NCBI GenBank assembly: GCA_946965045.2
Contig: OX337241.1
Coordinates: 248,001-312,000, forward strand
DNA: 64,000 nt
Source: Epithemia pelagica
Taxonomy: Eukaryota > Bacillariophyta > Bacillariophyceae > Surirellales > Surirellaceae
Reading direction: 5' to 3'
Shown: piece after piece, positions 30,380-40,211 of the stretch
Position numbering within the stretch: the stretch's first letter is position 1
Layout of the letters: every line of letters begins with the position of its first letter
Position numbers and translations under genes: made by a program
The notes under the pieces: generated by a model
Databases searched by the model: none
What the model was told of the DNA's origin: nothing
The model's input: the letters and a program-made list of their open reading frames with translations, nothing else

Positions 30380-31270
30380 ATGAAGATTGCGATTCTCGCC
30401 TTGATCTTTGCCCAAGCCGTCTCGGCCTGGGACGACATGCCCATGGATGACGTGTACCACGACGATGACGATGACTACAGCGGCAAGAAGGGCGGCAAGG
30501 GTGGAAGCGGCAAGAAGGGCAGTCCCCCTTCGTACCAACCTCCCTACGACCGTTGTTACTACCACCCCACTTCGTACGGCTGCCCCGATTACGACCATTG
30601 CGAACACTACCCAATGAGCCAAGGATGCTACGATATCTGTGATTACTACCCCGATTACTACGGCTGCGATGGTTACGATCCGTGTGCCTACAACCCATGG
30701 ATGTGCCCCGACTACGACGATGACTACTATGGCGGCAAGAAGTCCGGCAAGGGCGGCAGCGGCAAGAAGGGATCCGACGATGACTACTACTCCTACGACG
30801 ATTACTTCTTCTACGACGACTACTACCATGACGACTACTACTACGGACCCTATCCTGGACTTCCGTACTACGGTGGTGGCGGATATGGCTACGGCTACGG
30901 CTATGGAGGTGGCTACGGCTACGGATACGGAGGCATTGGCGGCGGATACGGCTATGGCTACGGATTCGGCGGCTGCTACGGATACGGTTACGACGGCGAT
31001 GACTACTATGGCGGTAAGAAGAGCGGCAGCGGCAAGAAGGGTGGATCGGACGACTACTACTACTACGGCGGCTGCGGCGGATACTATGGCGGCGGCTACG
31101 GCCGTGGATTCTTCCCCTTCCCCGGACAACGATTCCCTATCGTTGCCTTGGTCCCCATTGGGTTCACCGGATACCGACCAAGCCCCGTACCGTACCCCAT
31201 GCCCATTATTCCCGGACCAGAACCCCCAAGTGGCAAGAAGTCCGGAAAGGGCAAGGGTGGAAGTTCGTAA
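30380..31270 (+). CDS. Secreted Tyr/Gly/Asp-rich protein with Lys-Gly-Ser blocks, cingulin-like
   Basis: A 296-aa protein with a clear signal peptide (KIAILALIFAQAVSA, then WDD). After an acidic DDVYHDDDDDY stretch, Tyr-rich domains alternate with short lysine blocks. The blocks are GKKGGKGGSGKKG near residue 33, GGKKSGKGGSGKKGS near 115, GGKKSGSGKKGGS near 213, and GKKSGKGKGGSS at the C-terminus. Between the first two blocks lies a Cys/Tyr/Pro-rich domain with repeated YGC-DYD-C spacing (nine or so cysteines). Between the second and third is a DDYYY then a YGYGYGG-rich domain. Alternation of silaffin-like Lys/Gly/Ser blocks with aromatic-rich domains is the signature of diatom cingulins (CinY/CinW), insoluble proteins in girdle-band silica. 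A role in silica or organic-matrix assembly is inferred, not shown. No RXL propeptide site is obvious. The ATG at 30380 is chosen because it starts the signal peptide. Confidence 0.8.
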   Translation: MKIAILALIFAQAVSAWDDMPMDDVYHDDDDDYSGKKGGKGGSGKKGSPPSYQPPYDRCYYHPTSYGCPDYDHCEHYPMSQGCYDICDYYPDYYGCDGYDPCAYNPWMCPDYDDDYYGGKKSGKGGSGKKGSDDDYYSYDDYFFYDDYYHDDYYYGPYPGLPYYGGGGYGYGYGYGGGYGYGYGGIGGGYGYGYGFGGCYGYGYDGDDYYGGKKSGSGKKGGSDDYYYYGGCGGYYGGGYGRGFFPFPGQRFPIVALVPIGFTGYRPSPVPYPMPIIPGPEPPSGKKSGKGKGGSS

Positions 31271-31899
31271 ACGATGACACCACCACAGGATCACACCAAG
31301 GCACTCTTTATGTGAAAACCGCAAGTTAATTTATATATGATGGGCGTACGGAGGAATGGGAACGTGTTGTGTGGGTTCCCAAAAAGGAGGCGAACCACAG
31401 GTGTTATGTTTTGGAAGGCTCACCCATGACTGGCTTGGTGGTAGTGAAGGATACACACAAGTCAGATCGTTGGAAGCCAGCGCCCAGTACTATAATCTAT
31501 AGACGTTGTTACTTTAGTCACTGAAAATCACCACATCTTGATGTTACCTAGCTACCTTGTAATCCATTACGAAGGAGTTCCTACCCCAAATCGAATCTTT
31601 TTTCAATAATTTGCGGTCTTCGGAGTCGCTCTCCCAAAAATGTCTTTTGGCGCCTTCTCGTTTCCGTTGCCGTGGTAGTGTCTCCAGGGACCATGCCCAC
31701 AACGGACAAAATGGGCGAACCATCAAGTCCGGGGAACATTGTCCCCGACAAAAAAGTACACAGCATGATATTATCAATTTCCAATACATTCGTAGGCCTA
31801 TAATATATATATATGTTATAGACGTTGTTGCAACACAAAAAAGTCGTCCGTATCATCATGACATCCACAAAGAAGGCGAGCGTCGTGCTAGAGGTATGT
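31271..31899. other. Intergenic, no gene seen
   Basis: 3' flank of the cingulin-like gene. Only short frames. A short TATATATATAT run lies near 31800-31815. Confidence 0.5.
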
Positions 31900-32703
31900 A
31901 GGATCTTTATGTGAGGGGATAGCAACCATAGCAAACCATTTGTTTGTCCCATCACGATCGTGGGGTGAGAGAGGGGTCTTTGGGGGGATCATTTGGAAAA
32001 TCACCCCCAATGAGGCCGTCCCTATAGCATCGACAAAACCAAACCTGAAGCGTGACACGTCACTAAAAACCCGGAAATATGACGGCAAATCCGGGTTTTC
32101 TGTCATTTCAGGTTTTGCAACGACAAAAGCTGAGCGCAGGTTTTGTAATTTTTTTAACCCTCCAAACCAATTTTTACCATTAGGGATAATCCGAAATGAC
32201 ATTAGGGATAGTGTTTTATCTATGCTAGTGTATAATTTTCCTACAGAAATGACAAATGACGGTTACTATATGCGCGGCGCGCGTTCGACTTCAACGGTCA
32301 CCCTAACCCCAATGAGGCTACATGAAACATGCGGGCTTGATGTCCTACTTTCAAAACTTTTAGTATTCAACTAATAGAAGTGAATTTGGGGACTGTTGGG
32401 GGCCTTGGGGGAATGCAGCGCGGAATCGGGTTTTGGTTTTGCCGGTGCCATAGGACGGCGAAACGCGCCAAAACTGAATTTAGTGATGACGTCACGCTTC
32501 AGGTTTGGTTTTGTCAATGCTATAGGAATGGCCTGACACCTTCTTTCTCGTTTGACACACAAGTCCAGTAAAGGATCTATGGGAGGGGATAGCAACCATA
32601 GCAAACCCCATTTACGATCGTGGGGTGAAAGAGGGGTCTTTGGGGGGTCATTTGGAGAATCACCCCCAATGACACCTTCTTTCTCGTTTGACACAAGTCG
32701 AGT
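31900..32703. repeat. Tandem duplication whose first copy is split by a MITE
   Basis: Copy 2 (about 32572-32703) is a continuous sequence: AGGATCT, GAGGGGATAGCAACCATAGC, GATCGTGGGGTGA, CACCCCCAATGACACCTTC. Copy 1 has the same order but is interrupted after CACCCCCAATGA by 520 bp, resuming TGACACCTTC at 32534. Copy 2 therefore represents the uninterrupted (empty) target site. Confidence 0.9.
32014..32533. mobile_element. Non-autonomous TIR element (MITE), 520 bp, TGA target duplication
   Basis: Bounded by 43-bp terminal inverted repeats starting GGCC(G/A)T(C/T)CCTATAGCAT with three mismatches between ends. It is flanked by TGA at 32011-32013 and 32534-32536. No coding capacity. The 3-bp target duplication and GG-starting ends fit a PIF/Harbinger-type MITE (inference). 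It sits about 390 bp upstream of the GDP-mannose epimerase ATG, so it may have altered that promoter. Confidence 0.9.
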
Positions 32704-32921
32704 CATTGACAAGATTCTTCCTCGCGCCATTGCATTCCAACGAAGCCTTGCAGATCCATCATCGTCATTAATTTACAACCGTTGTTGTTGTTGTTGTTGT
32801 TGTTGTGTCTCAAAGCAGAAGCAGCCATATCGTTGGACAATCTCCCGTGTGATTTTGTCCCTCCATCAACAGTCCCCTTGACACCAAGAACAAGAAAAGA
32901 AACCAAAAATTACAGTCCAAA

Positions 32922-34031
32922 ATGTCTGCCGGTCATCGTGAATTCGTCTTGCCTCCCGGTGAGGGTCAAAAGGTTTGTGTGGGTGGCGGAGCCGGGTTTA
33001 TTGGGAGTCACATTGCGCGTCGTCTCAAGGAGGCTGGGTATTATGTGATTGTGGTGGATTGGAAACGCAACGAGTTCATGGCCAATGACGAATTTTGCAA
33101 CGAGTTCATTTTGGACGATTTGCGCAAACTCGAAGTGGCCTGTCAAGCCTGTGTGGGATGTACGCAAGTGTACAATTTGGCAGCCGATATGGGCGGCATG
33201 GGCTTTATTGTCAGTAACGAATCCGTCTTGGCCTTTAACAATACGGCCATTTCCATGAACATGTTGGAAGCCGCGCGACGAAACAATGTCAAGGATTTCT
33301 TTTATTCCAGTTCGGCCTGTGTCTACAACGAAGCCAAGCAAGAAGATCCGGAAAATCCCGGCTTGATCGAAGCCGATGCCTGGCCGGCTCGTCCTCAAGA
33401 CATGTACGGGTTGGAAAAGTTGTACGCCGAAGAAATGGCCTTGGCCTACGGTCGCGACTTTGATCTCAAGGTGCGGATTGCCCGGTTCCACAACATTTAC
33501 GGTCCGCGGGGAACCTGGAAGGGCGGTCGGGAAAAGGCTCCCGCCGCCTTTTGTCGCAAGGCCATTACCAGTACCGAGCATTTTGAAATGTGGGGCGATG
33601 GCAAACAAACCCGGTCCTTTACCTTTATTGACGACTGTGTGGAAGGTGTCTTGCGTCTCATGTTTTCCGATTGCAATGTCCCCATCAACTTGGGATCGAC
33701 GGAAATGGTGGATATGATTGAATTTGCCAAGATCGCCCTGAGTTTTGAAAACAAACAGTTGCCCATTAAGCATATTGATGGACCCATGGGCGTCCGAGGC
33801 CGGAACTCGAACAACAAGTTGATTTTGGAAAAGTTGGGCTGGGAACCGACCATGAAGATTGCCGATGGCTTGCGCAAAACGTACTTTTGGATCAAGGAAC
33901 AAATTGACAAGGAGGGAGGTGCCGAGGCGGCAGCCAAGTATGCCACTTCCGAAATTGTCCAACAAGTGGATGATTCGCTCATGCAATTGGGCAAGGACAA
34001 GTCGACCGCCATTGATGGCAGTGCCAAATAA
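32922..34031 (+). CDS. GME: GDP-mannose 3,5-epimerase
   Basis: A 369-aa extended SDR enzyme that converts GDP-D-mannose to GDP-L-galactose (and GDP-L-gulose), feeding ascorbate and cell-surface sugar synthesis in the cytosol. Visible: the NAD-binding loop GGGAGFIGSH (residues 21-30), acidic residue after VVDWKRN, NLAADMGGMGF, catalytic Cys133 in SSSACVYN, Tyr152 and Lys156 in MYGLEKL, the substrate loop TWKGGREKAPAAF, and MWGDGKQTRSFTFID. Length and order match plant GME closely, with the last 20 residues different. Single exon. The ATG follows a clear AAAATG context. The MITE lies within its upstream region. Confidence 0.93.
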   Translation: MSAGHREFVLPPGEGQKVCVGGGAGFIGSHIARRLKEAGYYVIVVDWKRNEFMANDEFCNEFILDDLRKLEVACQACVGCTQVYNLAADMGGMGFIVSNESVLAFNNTAISMNMLEAARRNNVKDFFYSSSACVYNEAKQEDPENPGLIEADAWPARPQDMYGLEKLYAEEMALAYGRDFDLKVRIARFHNIYGPRGTWKGGREKAPAAFCRKAITSTEHFEMWGDGKQTRSFTFIDDCVEGVLRLMFSDCNVPINLGSTEMVDMIEFAKIALSFENKQLPIKHIDGPMGVRGRNSNNKLILEKLGWEPTMKIADGLRKTYFWIKEQIDKEGGAEAAAKYATSEIVQQVDDSLMQLGKDKSTAIDGSAK

Positions 34032-34993
34032 GAAGAACGAAGCAGGTTGGTGTTTGCGGGTACAGGAGAACCCGAACCGTATTCGACGAGCGTGTTAGGC
34101 TCCATGTGTTTATGAGTATAAGAAAAAAATTAATGGAAACCATGTTCAAAGTGTGTCACAATATGGATAGCCATTCGATATACGAGTAGGAGAGGATCTG
34201 TTTTCGGTCTTTTTCGTTGTAGGAGTTGAATCCCAAGAATAATAGACAAGTTTTGTCAATGGGGATGAAGATTGGAGTCTACAACTAGGCTCCCACATCG
34301 AGATATTCTATTAGAGTAGATAGTCCAAAGTCCAAACACGTCTCATTCGTCATACCGTCCGTCCGTCACTCTCGCTTCCATGACCGCCCGACCGGCGCTG
34401 CGTTGGGACAGGCAGTCGACCAATGGAAAGCGCTAAAAAATTAGACGCAGCGTCGGCCAACAACCAAACACACCTCCTCTGCGCCTACTACATCTTTCTC
34501 CGCCTGGAACTGGAACGGCAGAGAGTTATCTTGGATGCGCGCTGTCCTTCCTGTGCCGTTTTGCAGTTCCAGAGACAACGCCATAACCTCTCTTTGCGTG
34601 TTGACCTGTGCGTCTGTGTGTGTGTCTCTCTTGCAAGGATCCAACTATTTCCTCTAGATAGATAGGACAGTTTGAGAAGAGCAGCGGGTCTTTTTTTTTT
34701 GGAAAAGCAAACGGGGACTTGGGTCATTGCACATTTCATTGTTCCGGAAGGGTTGAAATATCTCCCTCTCTGTCTATCTCTCTTGGTTCTGCTTTTGGTG
34801 ATCTTTTTTGCCATACAATCTACATTCTGCTCCAATTGTGACACTCCACACCAACGTGAAAAGGACGAAACATACCGTTGACTCTCTGTCTCTTTGGATT
34901 ATTGGAACTGTTTTCCAGTGGAAGGATTGCACTCGATTCCAATCAATTGATTGACAATTCACCCCAAACAACAACCAGAACCACAACAACATC
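34032..34993. other. Intergenic between GME and PP2A-A genes
   Basis: Mixed CT-rich and TG-rich segments (TGTGTGTGTCTC near 34610; CTCTCTGTCTATCTCTC near 34765). No gene seen. The right half is the 5' flank and leader of the PP2A gene. Confidence 0.5.
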
Positions 34994-37635
34994 ATGTCTG
35001 CTCCAGCCGTAGGTCCAGCGGGTGGTGGTGCGGGTGCACCGACCTTGCCCAATAATACGGCCAATACCAACAATAACAACAACAATGGCCCCATGGCGGC
35101 AGCCGTGGCATCCACCAACAACTCTACCAACACGGCTGGCAACACCAACAGCAACTCGACCGCTTCTTCTTCCTTTGTTCCACCACCGGGGACTCCCATT
35201 TCCATTTTACCGGCGCCCTCGATTCAATTGGCCCGGGCCTTGGAGGCCACATCCGTCCAAGAGTTGTCGACCATGTCGGCCTATGAATTGTTTCAAAAAC
35301 AAATTGAATCCGGATCGACGGAAGCTTCCTTGGATGCCATGAAACGATTGAGTGTCGTGTCCATTACCATGGGACCGGAAGGCATTCAAGGTCAATTGTT
35401 GCCCTACTTGACGGCCCTCGTGACGCAAACCACGACGCCCGGGGCCACGGCCGCGACGGCCACTGCCTTGGCGGCGGCGGCGAGTGGAACACCCAATTTG
35501 GCCCACGTACCACCGCCCTCGGACGAATGGCTGCTGTGGTTGGCGCAGGAATTGAAATTGGTGGCGCAATTTTACATGCAATCGGCCACGGCCGCCCAAT
35601 CGACCAAGTATGCTGTGGAAGATTTTTTGCCCATTTTGGAACGCTTGGCGGCCGTTGAAGAAACGGTTGTCCGGGAAGAAGCCGTCCAGGTGTTTGCCGA
35701 TATTTGTCAACGGGCCGTCCGCTTTTCCCCACCCCCCGTCGCCTCGGTGTGGATGGCTCTTATCAAACGATTGGTCAATGCCGATTGGTTCACCCCCAAA
35801 GTAAGTGCGGCCGGAATTTTGCCCCACTTGTTTGACATTGTCACCAACAAGGCCACCAATGGGGGGAGTGGCGACGCCTCGCCGACCACGGCCTCGTCGA
35901 TGCAAGCCCATCCGGCCGCCTTGGAATTGTTGGCCTTGTACAAGGAATTGTGTAGTGACGAAACGCCCATGGTTCGTCGGGCGGCGGCCCAACATTTGGG
36001 CTTGGCCTTGTGTCATTCCGGCTGGGCCTATCGTGACGATGGATTGGCCATTACCACCGTGACCAAATTGTGTCATGACGAACAAGATTCCGTCCGACGC
36101 TTGGCCGTCGTCTCCCTCGCCCATGCCTCGACGGGATATGCCCAACAATCGCCGCAATGGACCGCCCAACATTGGTTGCCCCTCTTGAAAGAAGCCTCGA
36201 CCGATTTGAGTTGGTACGTCGTGTTTGTATTAATTGTGTGCTGGTGTGTGTTTGTCTGGTGTGCGTGTTGGTAGGAGGGACATGGTTCTTGTCACTGGAT
36301 GGCACACGCATCGGTGGGGAACCAACATTATTTCTGTACATGCGCGAGTCCAGAAGTGACTTGCATGCAACATGGTCAGGATAGAGTATTATTATTTGTT
36401 CGTCTGTGTGTTTGTGGATGATTGTGATGAGCGTGGACATGGCAGAGTATGGATTGGCACTGCGGAGATGACCTATGTACTACCCACAACATGTTCTGAC
36501 TTGCTGTTTTGTTCTCCGTTTTGCGATTGTGTTGTGATTGTGATTATTATTATCCTGTGCAAATTCATGTGAATGTCGGATCTCCTATGGTAGGCGCGTC
36601 CGTCACAATTTGGCCAAACATTTTTCCGACGTGGCCACCAACATTGGTGTGAACAAGGATCGTCGTTTGACCAGTGAACAAGCCTTGGTCATGGCTTGCT
36701 TTGTCACATTATTGACGGATGTCGAAGCCGAAGTACGGGCCGCGGCGGTCGGACATTTGGCCCGCATGGTCGCCTGGGGTGGCCAGCCTCTCTTTGTCAC
36801 TCATTTGCAACCCCTTCTCCCCGCCTTGGCCGATGATGTCGTCATGGAAGTCCGGTCCAAATGTGCCTTGGCACTCATGGATGCCGCTCATGGTGGAACT
36901 CTGGAAGATGCACTCATTCTACAAGCCTTTGGTCCCCTACTAGAAGCCTTTTTGCAAGACGAATTTCACGAAGTACAATTGCAAGTCTTGACGAATCTAC
37001 ACAAGATTGCGCACTTGTTACAAGGATTGACCGGTGTCGTTTCCACCTTGATGCAAATGTCCAAAGCCACCAATTGGCGAGTTCGTCAAGCTGTCGCACA
37101 ATTGTTACCCCATTTGGCCGAAGCTCGGGGATTGGAATTCTTTTCCCAAGTTCTGTTGGAACCGGCCTGGTTGACCCTCTTGTTGGATCCCGTTTCGTCC
37201 GTCCGACAGGCCATTGTCCAGGGCATGCCCTTGTTGGTCAAGGTGGCCGGTGACGATTGGATTTTGCAAAATTTGTTGCCCCACCATGTCAAGATTTATC
37301 AACAATCGTCGTCGTCGTATTTGATGCGGATTACCATGTTGCACAGTTTTATTCTGGCCGCGACGGCGGCGCGAGGGCCGCTCTTGCCCGAAGTGGTGAA
37401 TTTGGTCTGTACCAAGGGTTTGACGCAAGACAAGGTGGCCAATGTTCGAATGGTGGCCGCCAAGGGATTGTTGCAAATTGCCCAAGCCTTGCAATCGGGC
37501 CAGGCCCTGGATACCTCCAATGCCGTCTTGTCGGCACAAATTCGACCAACCTTGCAACAAAAATTGGCATCGGGGGAAGACGATGTCGATGTACGACAGA
37601 CCTGTCAAGTGGCCTTGGATTTTATGAGTGGTTAA
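34994..37635 (+). CDS. PP2A scaffold subunit A (PR65), HEAT-repeat protein
   Basis: Join of 34994-36213 and 36594-37635 gives 753 residues, longer than the usual ~590. The extra length is an Asn/Thr/Ala-rich N-terminal tail of about 65 residues and Ala/Thr-rich insertions (around 145-165). The rest is a series of about 39-residue HEAT repeats with the typical D-x-x-x-x-V-R/K corner: TPMVRRAAAQHLG, DEQDSVRRLAVVSLAH, DLSWRVRHNLAKHF (formed across the splice), DVEAEVRAAAVGHLARM, KATNWRVRQAVAQLLPHLAE, DPVSSVRQAI, DKVANVRMVAAKGL and DDVDVRQTCQVAL. The PP2A A subunit is the horseshoe scaffold holding catalytic C and regulatory B subunits. Cytosol and nucleus. High confidence in family. Confidence 0.92.
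36214..36593 (+). other. Spliceosomal intron in PP2A-A gene
   Basis: 380 bp, phase 2, with donor GTACGTCGTG and acceptor CTATGGTAG. Splicing restores Ser-Trp-Arg-Val-Arg, the conserved corner of a HEAT repeat. Confidence 0.92.
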
Positions 37636-38381
37636 GTACTGAATTACAATCCATCCTCCAGCAACACGACAACAACAACAACGAACGTTCGGTCCAATCT
37701 ACCACCGCAACAAGAACCACTGCGAAACGAGTAACGTCCAAGCGTCAGTGACGCGACGACGTTTGTACTACCACACACACATTCACTTTATCACACCTCA
37801 TCTATACACTCACTCACACATAAAATATTTCACGCACACACACTCAAATAATACGACTCTAGCAGCAGCCAATCACACACACACACACACATGTGTCCTC
37901 TCTGTCTCTTTCTTATCTTTCAATGACAGGATGCTTCCCAACGCACATCCGAAAGCCAACTAGCTAGATAGAGAGAGAGGCAGTGCCCTCGATTCGGCCA
38001 ACGGTTTGCCAATTTTTGCACGTTCGATGAACCCACCCGAAATAGAGGTAATTCTAACCACTGGTGGCCCACATTCGCAGAGCATTCTCATAATTCCACA
38101 GGAGACACTTTTCCAGAATCTCAGCTGCTTCAACCGAGTACAAATCAGTTGGGGAGTTCGACCAACACAAGCTGAGATCAGACACACCGGGAATACCCAT
38201 GACGAGCGATAACACCCCATTGTCGGTCTCTTCTGTTACAAGTTTTAAACGTCTTCCAGTTGGATAGTGCAAAGCCACGTCGGCACCAGAGATGGTCCAC
38301 CTTCTGCATCTTGTCTGTCAAGAGCAGCGTTACTCCCCAGTCTAGAAAGCAAACCTTCACCAATATCGTTGACATTCAGGA
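37636..38381. other. Intergenic, CA-rich microsatellites and decayed 3' extension
   Basis: CA-rich stretches at about 37770-37900 include a (CA)n run near 37876-37893. From about 38230 to 38420 the minus strand still reads a protein-like frame (YVAGQVCYKIPLQLILNVND), which looks like the out-of-frame continuation of the HNH-like fragment next door. Confidence 0.5.
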
Positions 38382-38846
38382 TCAACTGCAAAGGTATCTT
38401 GTAGCACACTTGACCGGCCACGTAGTTGTTTGATAGCCGTTTGGCGGCCGCAAAGGTCTGATGGCAAATGTTTGCTGTGTTTTCCGACGCTTTCCTCTTC
38501 CCCTCGCTGTTCCAGCGAAATTGATGTGGACATCTCTACTCAAAGCCAAACGATTATACTCCTGTTTGTCCAACCATTCGTAAATGCCTTTACACTTCGA
38601 GCTTGGGAAGATGTGTGCAGACTCAGGGTCCGCCAATACAAACGAAAGATCATTTTCGAATCGTTGAAAAACAGATGTGGGATCTCGCCTCGAGAGCAAG
38701 GTGACATCCACGGTAATGTCATCGTTTGTACAAACGTCGATCAACATATCAACAACAGGCGATCCCAGTTGTGCCTCGTCATTTTGCGCGACGTAATGTG
38801 TCTCTAATATATAGAAGTTCGTGTCAATGGGATAGCTGGGGACCAT
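38382..38846 (-). pseudogene. HNH-nuclease-like fragment, frameshifted
   Basis: The minus-strand frame (extending open to 38933 without an ATG before 38846) encodes ESAHIFPSSKC, then LALSRDVHINFAGTARGRGK. The spacing of His-x-x-Pro, Asn-x-Leu-Leu/Ala-Leu-Ser and His-x-x-Phe resembles HNH endonuclease cores found in many eukaryotic effector-like proteins. The family-like continuation (AAKRLSNNYVAGQVCYKI) is in another frame, so at least one frameshift has occurred. It lies immediately downstream of the kinase gene at 38951-40048 in the same orientation. Whether it was once part of the same protein or a separate gene is unknown. Only the first few bases of this segment are included in the second kinase copy. 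Confidence 0.4.
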
Positions 38847-38950
38847 TATCGCAGTCAATTCGTTCACCACACTTCCCTCATTATTTGTAAGGACAAGTTG
38901 CCCCTTTTCTCCACTTTTGTCACACAGAACCACAACTAGTAGTCATACCT

Positions 38951-40048
38951 TTAACATCCATCGAAACAAGACGTTAGAAAGTCCCGAACGGATTCCGTTT
39001 TGACCCCCTGTATTGAGCCGAGTATTTCTTCTGTTGACATTGGCTTGACGGGTGATTCTATTTCTCCGCACATTTCCAGCAAAGTCTTGGCCAGCAACAA
39101 GTAATCAGTCTTTTTCTCAGCCAAAGGAGGTAAGTCTGAGGGGTAGTAGTTGCGTGTGCATTCTATGATTTCTTGTCCGATTGGCTTGGCTGCACCGTAG
39201 TCACCAAGGTAGCAATTTCCTTCTAGTAAGAAGACACTGGACGGCTTGAGATCCAAGTGGCAATAGCCATTCTTGTGCATGTGCTGAATGGCGCGCTTCA
39301 GCTGGTTGCCGAATTTCAACAGAACTGTTTCTGTCAGTGGAATTTTGCATTGAGCGAGTGTGATTTGGAAATGTTTCATCAGGATCCCTGACCGCGATCG
39401 AGCATACGGGACAGAGAGGTCGCCATTTTCATCTGTTATCTCAATCGTAGCGCTTTCGAAGTGTACGTGTTCGATGACAACAAGATTGTTTTTTTCGGCG
39501 TCCTCCATGATTTTTTCCATCACGCTTATCTCGTGGTCGATACTTTTGGGTGTAGATACCTTGAGTATCATCGGATACCCATCTCGGAACGCATGCAACA
39601 AGACAGCCTTGGAATCTGATACACGGAAAGGTTGAGCCACTGATATGCCTTGTTCACGGAGGACAATTTCTGTCGCTGATCGTGGGATTATCGACGCGGT
39701 GTAATAGAGATCGGCAGCAGCCACTGGTTCCACTATAAGGGGAATAGACGCCGCATAGTGCTTGATAATTTGCATCATAATCGGCTGAATAGGAGTGATT
39801 CCTTGCGCCAGCAATAAAGAACGAAAACGCTCTATCCCTTCACCTTGCCGCTGCTGCTGCTGTTGACCATGAAGCTGATCAATGGGTGGACCCAGCGTGT
39901 ACGTGCCGTTATGAACGAGGCAATTGTAGCTTTCCCGTACACCATCTTTCATTAAGCCCTTCACGCCTTCAGTCTTCAATAATTCGAGGTAGTCTTCTCG
40001 GTCGCTAATTTCCACGGCTCCAACGCTTTCAACATTGATCGTGATCAT
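38951..40048 (-). CDS. Divergent protein kinase (copy A)
   Basis: A 365-aa protein from ATG 40048. The upstream frame is only a Gln/Asn/Thr-rich minisatellite with a non-ATG start. Kinase features: Lys in YPMILKV (about residue 163), a helix C with Glu in HEISVMEKIME, HLDLKPSSV in the catalytic loop (264-272; HRD has become HLD), and DYGAA in place of DFG (283). A large-lobe segment follows (KKTDYLLLAKTLLEM). No clear APE motif. There is no glycine-rich loop, and the 100-residue N-terminal region contains poly-Q. The catalytic Asp, Lys and Asp are present, so activity is possible. Substrate unknown. A second, broken copy lies at 44268-45261; the copies share about 980 bp. Confidence 0.7.
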   Translation of the reverse strand: MITINVESVGAVEISDREDYLELLKTEGVKGLMKDGVRESYNCLVHNGTYTLGPPIDQLHGQQQQQRQGEGIERFRSLLLAQGITPIQPIMMQIIKHYAASIPLIVEPVAAADLYYTASIIPRSATEIVLREQGISVAQPFRVSDSKAVLLHAFRDGYPMILKVSTPKSIDHEISVMEKIMEDAEKNNLVVIEHVHFESATIEITDENGDLSVPYARSRSGILMKHFQITLAQCKIPLTETVLLKFGNQLKRAIQHMHKNGYCHLDLKPSSVFLLEGNCYLGDYGAAKPIGQEIIECTRNYYPSDLPPLAEKKTDYLLLAKTLLEMCGEIESPVKPMSTEEILGSIQGVKTESVRDFLTSCFDGC

Positions 40049-40049
40049 A

Positions 40050-40148
40050 GTTGTGGGTTGCTGTTGTGGGTTGTTGTTGTTGTGGGTTGTTGTTGTTGTG
40101 GGTTGCTGTTGTGGGTTGTTGTTGTTGTGGAGGTTGTTGTTGTTGTTG
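40050..40148. repeat. GTTGTTGTTGTGG minisatellite
   Basis: Irregular repeats of GTTGTGG and GTTGTT over about 100 bp directly upstream of the kinase A ATG. On the minus strand they read as CAACAACC and encode spurious Asn/Gln/Pro/Thr tracts. Confidence 0.85.
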
Positions 40149-40211
40149 ATGCAAACGGTCACGCTTTCATGAGTACTGTACTACGCTGTTCATGGGGAAT
40201 GGGGATGCAAA

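Noticed and set aside
30323-31324. 333-codon minus-strand frame opposite the cingulin-like gene
   Set aside because: It is Val/Ala-rich, arising from reverse reading of Tyr/Gly/Asp codons. The plus frame has a signal peptide and regular domain alternation.
34994-36274. Two separate HEAT-repeat genes (34994-36274 and 36610-37635)
   Set aside because: A GT-AG intron joins them through a conserved Ser-Trp-Arg-Val-Arg corner, so they are one PP2A-A gene.
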